NCBI RefSeq assembly: GCF_900114135.1
Contig: NZ_FORY01000003.1
Span: forward strand, 62,001-126,000
DNA: 64,000 nt
Direction of reading: 5' to 3'
DNA from: Celeribacter halophilus
GTDB lineage: Bacteria > Pseudomonadota > Alphaproteobacteria > Rhodobacterales > Rhodobacteraceae
In this document: one piece after another, positions 56,116-64,000 of the stretch
Layout of the letters: every line of letters starts with the position of its first letter
How positions within the stretch are numbered: position 1 is the first letter of the stretch
Notes under the pieces: model-generated
The model's database searches: none
What the model was told of the DNA's origin: nothing
Seen by the model: the letters and a program-made list of their open reading frames with translations, nothing else
Position numbers and translations under genes: made by a program

Positions 56116-56789
56116 CGACACTTCTCGAAGTTCGCGATCTTTTTAAAACATATGGTGCGGGAGACACTGCGACACGGGTGCTGCGCGGGTTGTCCTTGCA
56201 CCTTGAGGAGGGCGAGTTGGCGGCACTTCTTGGCCCGTCGGGGTCGGGCAAAAGCACGTTGCTCACGATCCTCGGAACATTGATGAAGCCGACATCTGGC
56301 AGCTATACGATGCTTGGGCAGGATATGATTGCGGCGAATGATGCCGAACTCACGGAGTTTCGCAACGCTCATATCGGCTTCGTCTTTCAGTTTCACAACC
56401 TTCTGCCGGATTTCACCGCGCTCGAAAATGTGGTCTTCCCCTCCGCCGTGCGTGCAGGGCGTGAAACGCCTGCCGCCCGCGCGCGTGGACGTGACCTTTT
56501 GAAACGTATGGGGCTGGCTGACCGGATCGACTATCCCACCGCCAACCTGTCCGGCGGGCAGAAACAGCGCGTTGCGGTGGCCCGCGCACTCATGAACAGT
56601 CCGGAACTGGTTCTGGCGGATGAACCCACGGGGAACCTTGACCGAGCCTCGGCCACGCAGGTGATGGAATTACTCTCGGAGATCAATCGCGAGGAGGGGA
56701 CGACGTTCCTGATCTCGACCCATGATGAAAAGATCGCAGCCGCGTGCCAACGTCAGATTGTCGTCGTGGACGGGAACGTGACGGGATAA
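56112..56789 (+). CDS. ABC transporter ATP-binding protein (LolD/MacB type)
   Basis: 225 residues. Walker A LLGPSGSGKSTLLTILG (about 39-55), Q-loop VFQFHNLLPDFTALENV, signature NLSGGQKQRVAVARALMNSPELVLADEPTGNLD (about 142-174). TATTG-type FtsX-associated ATPase; moves substrate between membranes or acts as a mechanotransmitter. With the fusion protein and permease it forms a MacAB-like split exporter; no TolC gene is in this window. Confidence 0.93.
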   Translation: MTTLLEVRDLFKTYGAGDTATRVLRGLSLHLEEGELAALLGPSGSGKSTLLTILGTLMKPTSGSYTMLGQDMIAANDAELTEFRNAHIGFVFQFHNLLPDFTALENVVFPSAVRAGRETPAARARGRDLLKRMGLADRIDYPTANLSGGQKQRVAVARALMNSPELVLADEPTGNLDRASATQVMELLSEINREEGTTFLISTHDEKIAAACQRQIVVVDGNVTG

Positions 56790-56932
56790 ACCGGTTTTGA
56801 GCCGTTCAGGCCCTCCTATGCAGTCGCGATTTCGCGTGAGTTTGAATGGACACAAAACGATCAGCCTGTCGCCTGAGCTGTGCAAAAAGTCGATGTAACG
56901 CACGCGCAACAATATTTCAGAATAGTCAGAAT

Positions 56933-56946
56933 ATGATTTGGATCAT
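56933..56946. promoter_or_regulatory. FNR/CRP-like site upstream of the autotransporter
   Basis: ATGAT-TTGG-ATCAT is a perfect inverted repeat with the TGAT-N4-ATCA core of FNR-family sites (consensus TTGAT-N4-ATCAA). It lies 103 bp before the autotransporter start. The family of the binding protein is inferred from the core only. Confidence 0.4.
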
Positions 56947-56971
56947 GTTTCTCCCGAGTCGATGAACCTTA

Positions 56972-56983
56972 ATATTCGAATAT
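56972..56983. promoter_or_regulatory. 12-bp palindrome ATATTCGAATAT
   Basis: A perfect palindrome 66 bp before the autotransporter ATG in an AT-rich control region that also holds CAGAATA direct repeats at 56918 and 56926. Confidence 0.35.
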
Positions 56984-57048
56984 GTAATCAATCCGATTGC
57001 GTTATTTCCTGCGCTCCACATTGGGGGCATTTCTCGGGGAGGGAAAAT

Positions 57049-59292
57049 ATGTCTTTAAGAACTCTTAAACTTCAAACCTGCGCACCGATTGCGATTTTCG
57101 CGCTGATGGCGACACCGGCGTTTTCCGGTGCTTTCGACGAAATCCCTGTGATTGACGTTACGGGGGACGGCTATGTTTTTGCCGATCCTGCGGAAGGCAT
57201 TCTTGAGCCGGGCATCCAGTCATTCACCAAGACGTCCGGAGCGGAATACGTCAACACGGCAAATCCGAACGGCATTGACAATTGTCTTATGGCCAACAAT
57301 CCAGATCTTGAGGGCTGTGATGCGGAGCGCGGCTCCGGCAAGCGGATCAAGACCCGCCTCACAGGCGCGGACGGCATGGACATCAGCCTGAGCACGCAAA
57401 GCACCGGAGATGTCACCGAGTATTACGTCTACGGCAAAACCTCGAACCTCACGGGCGCGCGGATGGTTGGCTTTACCCTCGAACTCGGCACGGGGACGGG
57501 TGGGGATTTTACCGCCTTTGATGCCGCCGACCCAGCTTATCAGGCCTTGTTCGATACCGAATTTACCGGCGGGAATTTCAACCTGCCTGACGGGTTGTTC
57601 GGCAATGGCGGGAACGAAGGGGACACCGGCTTTTTTGATGGTGGCGATAAGGCCGTAATGAATACAGAGCAATTGACCGCGGCTCTGATCGAGCTTGGCG
57701 CTATGACCGGCAATACCACATACACGGACTTGTTCGGGAGCGGTTTCCTCGATGACAGTCAGGTGCCTGACGGGTTCTTCTTTGATATGTCGAGCTTTGA
57801 CGAAGAGGCCGGCGAGGATGATGAACCCGCGTTGATCGCGTGGTATAATCTCAGCGAGAATGAAGGCACTGGCGCTTGGGTCTACGGAACGCTGGGTGTC
57901 GAGGGGGCCGAACTCGACGACAAACTGCAAAACCTTGCGGATACGCTTGACGTAGATCTCGCGGACTTGGGCTATGTTGCAGGCGACGTCGTGCCCGACG
58001 AGATCGTGGCGCGCATGGAAGGGAATGACCTTCTGAGTGTCGATATCATCGAAGACCTGCGGAACATGAATCTGAACTTCATGATCGAGCTTGGCGATGT
58101 GGATGGCGACCAAGTCACCCTGCGCCTCGTGCCGGTATTCGCAGACATTGTTGCGGAATCCGCCACAGAGTATCAGTTCAAAGTCGCAGGCATGCTGGAT
58201 GGGGCCGCCGAAGTGCCCTATCTCGATATCGGAAATGCGGGAACCTATGAGATAGCAGTTGAAGAGATTCTCGATATTGAGGATGATGCAGAGCGGCAGA
58301 CAGCCTTGGAAAGCATCGGCTTCAGCTTTTTGGGAAGCTACGGCTCGTTGTCATACGAACTCGGTCGCGCAATGACAGCGGCCCTGCCTGACGGCGGGAT
58401 TTCGCGGGGCGCATCTGGAGCGACCCTCTCCACGAAAGGTTTGCCCAACGGCTGGTCGATCGGCGACGATGTCACGGGGTTTGTCTCCGTGCAGGGCGGA
58501 ACCGCCAGCTATGACCGCACCGTCAATGGCACAGGTTATGACATTGACAGCTATGCCTTTGCCGCAGGCGCGGAATGGCAGCTTGATCCGACATTGGGCT
58601 TTGGTGTGATGATCGGCGCAGGCACCGGCTCGGCGGATGCAGATGACGATTTGGGCTCCGTTGATGCGGATGCGCTGTCCATCGCCGTTTTCGGACGGAA
58701 AGCCTTCGGGAATGGCGGCAGTATCAGCGCCATGCTCGGCTATCAGGACCTGTCCTTTGAAAGCACGCGCAATGTGATGGGCGAGACGGCAAAGGGCGAT
58801 ACCGACGGTTCTCAGGTGTTCGCGGCCCTCAATGCGCAATACATGGTTCAAAACGGAGCATTCACCTTCGGCCCGCGCGCCTCGCTTGAGTATTACAAGC
58901 AAAAGGCTGACGGTTTCGATGAAACCGGTGCCGGAGCATGGAACCTCTCCATTGGCGATCAGGACGGAGAAGTCACCATTGCATCAATTGGGATTGAGGG
59001 CGCATATGCCATGCCTCAAACCACACGCGACACGGTGCTGACCGGAGCCCTGTCACTGACGAATGCCTCGGGGGATGATCAACTGATCGAGACAGGTTTT
59101 GTCGGCCTTCCCACGACATCTGTCCCTGTGGACGGGTTTGATGATCAATGGGTAGATCTTGAGCTGGGCTTCTCCACCACGCTCGGCGCAAGCCCGACAT
59201 CGCAGACCACCCTGCACGGCGGTTATCACGGTGCGTTCGGGGAAGATTATGAAAGTCACGCATTGCAGGTTGCCGTGAGTTTCGCATTCTGA
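57049..59292 (+). CDS. Autotransporter (type V secreted) protein
   Basis: 747 residues. A signal peptide (CAPIAIFALMATPAFSGA, cleavage near 28) leads to an acidic, Asp/Gly-rich passenger (about 30-460) with no assigned function. The C-terminal autotransporter beta-barrel (about 460-747) contains repeated amphipathic strands (FAAGAEWQLDPTLGFGVMIGAG, SISAMLGYQDLSFES) and ends in HALQVAVSFAF, the outer-membrane terminal Phe signature. ATG at 57049 with GGGAGGG upstream; an in-frame start further up would give no signal peptide. It follows the ABC exporter by 259 bp. Confidence 0.85.
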   Translation: MSLRTLKLQTCAPIAIFALMATPAFSGAFDEIPVIDVTGDGYVFADPAEGILEPGIQSFTKTSGAEYVNTANPNGIDNCLMANNPDLEGCDAERGSGKRIKTRLTGADGMDISLSTQSTGDVTEYYVYGKTSNLTGARMVGFTLELGTGTGGDFTAFDAADPAYQALFDTEFTGGNFNLPDGLFGNGGNEGDTGFFDGGDKAVMNTEQLTAALIELGAMTGNTTYTDLFGSGFLDDSQVPDGFFFDMSSFDEEAGEDDEPALIAWYNLSENEGTGAWVYGTLGVEGAELDDKLQNLADTLDVDLADLGYVAGDVVPDEIVARMEGNDLLSVDIIEDLRNMNLNFMIELGDVDGDQVTLRLVPVFADIVAESATEYQFKVAGMLDGAAEVPYLDIGNAGTYEIAVEEILDIEDDAERQTALESIGFSFLGSYGSLSYELGRAMTAALPDGGISRGASGATLSTKGLPNGWSIGDDVTGFVSVQGGTASYDRTVNGTGYDIDSYAFAAGAEWQLDPTLGFGVMIGAGTGSADADDDLGSVDADALSIAVFGRKAFGNGGSISAMLGYQDLSFESTRNVMGETAKGDTDGSQVFAALNAQYMVQNGAFTFGPRASLEYYKQKADGFDETGAGAWNLSIGDQDGEVTIASIGIEGAYAMPQTTRDTVLTGALSLTNASGDDQLIETGFVGLPTTSVPVDGFDDQWVDLELGFSTTLGASPTSQTTLHGGYHGAFGEDYESHALQVAVSFAF

Positions 59293-59316
59293 GACTGCCG
59301 AGAGGCTGAAAAACAA

Positions 59317-59347
59317 AACAGCGTCTGAATTCAGGCGCTGTTTTTTA
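59317..59347 (+). terminator. Rho-independent terminator of the autotransporter gene
   Basis: AACAGCGTCTGAA/TTCAGGCGCTGTT stem (one G-U) followed by TTTTATT. Confidence 0.9.
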
Positions 59348-59648
59348 TTGCAATACTGCAGGTTTATGAACGCACGTCGCCCAACCGCTCAGCCGCACAA
59401 TGTAGGAGCAAGGTTGTCACAACACGACAAGGCAATAGGATGTTTTGAACACGGTTTGAAATCTATCAGATAAAAGGTTGCAATTGAGCGACTAAAGGAA
59501 GGCGGGTCAATCTATCGGTTACAGATCGCTCACGACGACCGAACGTTATTATTTGCGTTTTTTGTCGCAGGAAGAATCTGAACGGGTTCGCGCGGATGGG
59601 AGCAGCGGGTTTTAGTCGGCCTGTCACACAAAATATTGAACAGTTATG

Positions 59649-59675
59649 GACCTCGCTAATTGCGGGGTCTTTTTC
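59649..59675 (+). terminator. Orphan terminator
   Basis: GACCTCGC/GCGGGGTC stem, then TTTTTCTG. No plus-strand gene ends upstream of it after the autotransporter terminator, so it may belong to a lost gene or a small RNA. The stem arms are the same as in the GTA terminator at 46447. Confidence 0.7.
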
Positions 59676-59872
59676 TGTGTGCGTTTTGTACGAGGCGCAT
59701 TGGGCTGACCGATGCTTTCTGGGCGCATAGTCGGACAAAGGTGGCATAGTTGGTGCAACAGGCAAGGGCAAAAGGCGTCATAGTATGACACCTATCAGCT
59801 TGATCCTGAGAAAATGTCTTTGTGATGTGAGCCGAGCTCGGACGCTAAAATTCAATATTATCAAGGAGTTAG

Positions 59873-59962
59873 TGGCGGAGAGACAGGGATTCGAACCCTG
59901 GGTAGGCTTACACCCACAACGGTTTTCGAGACCGCCCCGTTCGACCACTCCGGCACCTCTCC
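59873..59962 (-). tRNA. tRNA-Ser (CGA)
   Basis: 90-nt class II cloverleaf on the minus strand: acceptor GGAGAGG, anticodon loop CTCGAAA (anticodon CGA), a long variable arm (TGTGGGTGTAAGCCTACCC) and T-loop GTTCGAATC. 3' GCCA is encoded. Confidence 0.95.
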
Positions 59963-60162
59963 GCGGGGGTCTGGTGGCGGGTGATTTATCCTTGCGGGAG
60001 GGGCTGCGCAACCCCTTTCGTGACATTCTTTTGTGCAGAAGGGGCGGGTGGCTCCGCGAAAACCCGCTGGATGCGGTGAAAACGCTATCGTGTCTTGTCC
60101 CTGTCTTAACTCTTTGTTTAGCTGCTTGAGGCATAGTTCGATCGGAAAAAAGGAAATGGATC

Positions 60163-61071
60163 ATGGTCAAAGCTCTTCGATACCGCTTGGTTTCTCGCCG
60201 CTTTGGCGCAGGCCGGTTCTCCGGTGGGCTGTGGCTCATGGGGCAGGCCTTGCTGCTTTCTGCGGTGCTGTCTCTGATTGCGCCGATGGCGCGCGCGGCT
60301 GCTGATGAGGAGCAATTCGAGCAATTGATGCAGGCGATGCTGTTTGGTGAGGTTGTGGATGTTCTGTGCGAGGAAGGGCAGGGCATGGCCGAGGATTTCG
60401 TCGCAGCGGGCTATGGTGTGCCCAAGCCTGTGTGGGAAGATATGTTGGGTCGGCTCTATGATCCTGATGTGATGTCGCGCGCGTTCCACGATGCGATGGC
60501 GGACTCTTTGGAGGGTGCTGATCTGGCGCCGATGATTGCGTTTTATCATTCTGATTTGGGTAAGCGCATTGCGCGGCTTGAACTCGATACACGTAAGACC
60601 CTCTCGGGAGAGGCTGCGCAATTGGCAGCTGGCGAGGCGTGGGCGGAATTGGAGCCGGGCTCGAAACGTGCGGAGCTGATCGAAGACTATGTTCAGACCA
60701 ATGAATTGGTGGAGATGAATGTCGTCGGCGCGATGAACAGTGACATTGCCTATTATCAAGGGCTTTGGAGCGCGGGATTCGAAAGTGATCAGGGCGTGAG
60801 CGACAGCGAGATATTGAATGAAATCTGGGCCTCCGAGCCGGAGGTGCGGGCCGATGTGTCGGAATGGGTCTACGGATTTTCTACCATGGCCTATGACAGC
60901 CTGACGGATGAGGAATTCGCGGAATATATCGCATTTTCACGCACGGAGGCGGGGCAAAGGCTCAATCATGCGCTTTTCGCCTCTTTCGATGCCGTGTATG
61001 AGCAACTGTCGCGCGGACTGGGGGCCGGCACGGCCCGTTTGATGCAAAGCTTCGAGGGTGAGCAACTCTGA
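60163..61071 (+). CDS. DUF2059 protein, exported
   Basis: 302 residues with an extended signal peptide (basic MVKALRYRLVSRR, then GQALLLSAVLSLIAPMARA, cleavage near 46). The mature part is helical and acidic; EEQFEQLMQAMLFGEVVDVL and MIAFYHSDLGKRIARLE (about 125-141) are the DUF2059 repeats (PF09832). No function is established. AAAGGA precedes the ATG. Confidence 0.8.
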   Translation: MVKALRYRLVSRRFGAGRFSGGLWLMGQALLLSAVLSLIAPMARAAADEEQFEQLMQAMLFGEVVDVLCEEGQGMAEDFVAAGYGVPKPVWEDMLGRLYDPDVMSRAFHDAMADSLEGADLAPMIAFYHSDLGKRIARLELDTRKTLSGEAAQLAAGEAWAELEPGSKRAELIEDYVQTNELVEMNVVGAMNSDIAYYQGLWSAGFESDQGVSDSEILNEIWASEPEVRADVSEWVYGFSTMAYDSLTDEEFAEYIAFSRTEAGQRLNHALFASFDAVYEQLSRGLGAGTARLMQSFEGEQL

Positions 61072-61308
61072 AAGCGGTTTCGGAGCATTCCAGCCTTGAC
61101 TTTATGCGGATGATTCACGATACACACGCCACCTGGCGGACCATCGGTGCGACCGGGTGATGTGTTTTTGTCCGGATGCTTTTGCGGCGCGAGGCTGAAA
61201 TCTCATCATAAATGACAATCTCGTCCCCTAAGGGGCGCGCTGTTTGAGGCACCAAACGCCGATTGATATCGGGGCCACAGAACGCGGGTATATCGAAAGG
61301 AAGACTGC

Positions 61309-61941
61309 ATGTTTGCGGTTTTGAAAACTGGCGGCAAGCAATACAAAGTGCAGAGCGGCGACGTTCTTCGCGTTGAAAAGCTTGCGGCTGATGCTGGTGA
61401 AAAAGTCCAGTTCAACGAGATTCTGATGGTCGGCTCCACCATCGGCGCTCCCCTCGTGGAAGGCGCCGGCGTGCAAGCCGAAGTCATCGACCAGATCAAG
61501 GGTGCGAAACTCATCCACTATGTGAAGCGTCGTCGTAAGCACTCTTCGCAGCGTAAAAAAGGCCACCGTCAGCAACTTACTCTGCTGAGAATCACCGATA
61601 TCCTTGAAAAAGGTGCGGAGAAAACGGGCGTCAAAGCTGCTGTTGGTGCCGGTTCGGTTGCGTCCACTTCTGCTGCGGCTCCGAAAAAAGCTGCTGCGCC
61701 GAAGAAAGCCGCTGCTAAGGCTGAGGCCCTGGCCGCTGCTGCCGGTGCGGATGATCTGAAAAAACTGTCCGGCGTGGGTCCGGCTCTGGAGAAAAAACTG
61801 AACGCTGCCGGCGTGACGTCTTTCGCCCAGATCGCCGCATGGTCCGAGGCCGATATCACAGAATTCGACGAGAAGCTGTCCTTCAAAGGCCGCATCGAGC
61901 GCGAAGGCTGGGTTGAACAGGCCAAAGAACTGGCCAAGTAA
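61309..61941 (+). CDS. rplU: 50S ribosomal protein L21 with C-terminal helix-hairpin-helix extension
   Basis: 210 residues, double the usual ~103. Residues 1-102 are ordinary L21 ([44 protein letters not shown]). An Ala/Lys linker (about 105-145) leads to a small domain, [32 protein letters not shown] (about 147-178), that looks like a helix-hairpin-helix nucleic-acid-binding unit, followed by [25 protein letters not shown]. rpmA follows 21 bp on. Confidence 0.95.
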   Translation: MFAVLKTGGKQYKVQSGDVLRVEKLAADAGEKVQFNEILMVGSTIGAPLVEGAGVQAEVIDQIKGAKLIHYVKRRRKHSSQRKKGHRQQLTLLRITDILEKGAEKTGVKAAVGAGSVASTSAAAPKKAAAPKKAAAKAEALAAAAGADDLKKLSGVGPALEKKLNAAGVTSFAQIAAWSEADITEFDEKLSFKGRIEREGWVEQAKELAK

Positions 61942-61962
61942 GCGACATAAGGAGAGAACACC

Positions 61963-62232
61963 ATGGCACATAAAAAAGCAGGCGGCTCATCCCGTAACGG
62001 TCGCGACTCCGCTGGTCGCCGTCTCGGCGTCAAACTCTACGGTGGTCAGTCCGCTATCTCGGGCAACATCATCGTGCGTCAGCGCGGCACCAAGTTCTGG
62101 CCGGGCGAAGGCGTAGGTCTTGGTAAAGACCACACGATCTTTGCTGTGACCGACGGTACCGTGAGCTTCCGCAAGGGGCTCAAAAAGCGTACTTTCGTGG
62201 ACGTGCTTCCGGTGGCGGAGGCCGCTGAGTAA
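61963..62232 (+). CDS. rpmA: 50S ribosomal protein L27
   Basis: 89 residues; [28 protein letters not shown] is diagnostic of L27. The N-terminus begins directly with AHKKAGG (no cleaved extension). In operon with rplU. Confidence 0.97.
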   Translation: MAHKKAGGSSRNGRDSAGRRLGVKLYGGQSAISGNIIVRQRGTKFWPGEGVGLGKDHTIFAVTDGTVSFRKGLKKRTFVDVLPVAEAAE

Positions 62233-62260
62233 GCCGACCTCACCAAGCTTGACAATTTGG

Positions 62261-62294
62261 GGATCGGCGCAAGCCGGTCCCTTTTCTTTTTTGA
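62261..62294 (+). terminator. Rho-independent terminator of rplU-rpmA
   Basis: GGATCGGC/GCCGGTCC stem (one G-U, loop GCAA) followed by CTTTTCTTTTTT. Confidence 0.9.
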
Positions 62295-62499
62295 TTTCGA
62301 ACTTACATAGAAATCAGAAGGCCGTGAGAAATTTGAAGATTTCAGGCCAAACCAGCGTTCGCAGCGTGGTTTTGTTCAGTCAAGGTTAACGGGATTGTCG
62401 TATGGAAACGTTAGATGTGTTCCAGACGCCTGTGACCAACACTGGTCTAGCGCTCCTCGGGGAGGAGGAGGGCGGCGAGCACTCTTTGGAGGAAGAGAG

Positions 62500-63069
62500 A
62501 TGAAAATGGATATTGTGAAAGACAGATCGGCACAGCCCGTCACAGAAGCGGCAGCACAGCAGATGATCGAAACGGATCGCTTTGTCATGCGCGCGCCGCG
62601 TCTCTCCGATGCCGGTTTGCTGAATATGTACGCCAGCGACAGCCGCGTGGCGCGCAATTCGCGCTCTCTGCCGCACCCGATGCCGCCCGGCGCGACGGAG
62701 GCCTTTGTGGCCCGCGCGATCAAGGCGGATGCGCCGGAAAAAGTCTGGATTCTCGACGGTTCGGATTACGGGTTGTCGGAGGTTCTGGGGGTGATCTCCC
62801 TGAAGCCGCTGGACCGCGATCAATGCGAGGTGGCTTTTTGGGTCGCACCGAGCTTCTGGGGCACCGGGCTGGCCCGCACCGCGCTCAAGGCGATGGTGGC
62901 GGCCAATCCGCTCGGCTCCAAAACCATGTTTGCGGAGATTTTTCAGGACAATCAGGCCTCGGCCCGTGTCGTGACCGCTGCAGGGTTCGAATATATTGGC
63001 GATGCAGAAACCTACTGCGTGGCCCGCGGGGCGCAGGTCCCGACATGGACCTACCTGCGTAAATTGTAA
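62500..63069 (+). CDS. GNAT-family N-acetyltransferase
   Basis: 189 residues of the RimJ/RimL-like branch (PF13302). TDRFVMRAPRLSDAGLLNMYASDSRVA near the start, the acetyl-CoA region FWVAPSFWGTGLARTALKAMVA (about 112-133) and ENPASARV-like FQDNQASARVVTAAGFEYIG support this. Substrate unknown. GGAGGAAGAG precedes the ATG; a second ATG lies two codons on. Confidence 0.85.
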   Translation: MKMDIVKDRSAQPVTEAAAQQMIETDRFVMRAPRLSDAGLLNMYASDSRVARNSRSLPHPMPPGATEAFVARAIKADAPEKVWILDGSDYGLSEVLGVISLKPLDRDQCEVAFWVAPSFWGTGLARTALKAMVAANPLGSKTMFAEIFQDNQASARVVTAAGFEYIGDAETYCVARGAQVPTWTYLRKL

Positions 63070-63274
63070 CACCGCCCTTCGGGGCACAAGCGGGGGCGCA
63101 AGACCGCCCCCGAGATGAACAAACAGGCAGATGGTCTGGCCATGACCACATCACCGATCCTGTCTTTCTTCGCGCAGTGCCGAAGGGAGCGGGGTTGGTG
63201 TTCTGTGTTCAGGCGCATCGTAAAGCGTGAAACGGCAATTGAGTTTCATACGGTGGCAAGATACATCTGCCTGA

Positions 63275-64000
<726 letters not shown>

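Larger units (their letters stand above)
59293..59872. other. Gap between the autotransporter and tRNA-Ser
   Basis: 580 bp with no supported gene. It holds the autotransporter terminator (59317) and a second, orphan terminator on the plus strand (59649-59675). Short frames on both strands have no protein-like composition. Confidence 0.6.

Overview
The window is a stretch of chromosome from an alphaproteobacterium of the family Rhodobacteraceae, probably of the roseobacter group. The main reasons are a decayed gene transfer agent (GTA) cluster of the Rhodobacter capsulatus type lying between mltG and cysE, a pdhABC operon whose E1-beta carries its own lipoyl domain, a GTTC-N7-GTTC SOS box before uvrA, a long acidic tail on ribosomal protein L9 and an extended L21. 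DNA is GC-rich and densely coded on both strands. Genus-level placement (Celeribacter-like) is only a guess.

Layout. 0-13.5 kb: queA (start cut off by the window edge), an MFS transporter, a DUF924 protein, lpdA, a LysR regulator, a rhodanese, uvrA-NUDIX, a patatin-like lipase, a TspO-like membrane protein, serS and a VOC protein. 13.6-19.9 kb: an export and cytochrome c block, yajC-secDF-Mth938-ccmABCDG. 20-27 kb: sulfur and nitrogen metabolism (metY, ArsC-like protein, flavin reductase, glnA, glnB) and the NAD(P)HX repair gene. 27.2-30.1 kb: a small accessory patch next to a tRNA-Leu, holding a Hint-fold remnant, a GT29 (sialyltransferase)-like protein, a KpsC/KpsS-like capsule protein and a truncated sugar-modifying gene. 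30.3-39.7 kb: tig, a lytic transglycosylase, rpsF-rpsR-rplI, then the fatty-acid genes fabD-fabG-acpP-fabF and mltG. 39.8-46.4 kb: a permease and the GTA remnant. 46.5-53.2 kb: cysE, an AhpD-like protein, pdhC-pdhB-pdhA, a VOC protein, a transglycosylase lipoprotein and an FtsB/DivIC protein. 53.7-59.3 kb: a MacAB-type three-gene ABC exporter followed by a large autotransporter. 59.8-64 kb: tRNA-Ser, a DUF2059 protein, rplU-rpmA, a GNAT acetyltransferase and obgE (cut off by the window end).

How the parts relate. lpdA supplies E3 for the pyruvate dehydrogenase complex encoded 45 kb away, and an almost identical 18-bp palindrome lies upstream of both lpdA and pdhA, so the two loci are probably under one regulator. 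The GTA cluster kept its terminase genes, but a large in-frame deletion fused the first ~105 codons of the portal gene to the C-terminal half of the tail/host-recognition gene. A later frameshift also broke that fusion, so this locus cannot make particles. A ~23-bp motif (GAGTATTT...GCACAAAGG) recurs in at least four gene-flanking gaps beside hairpin terminators.
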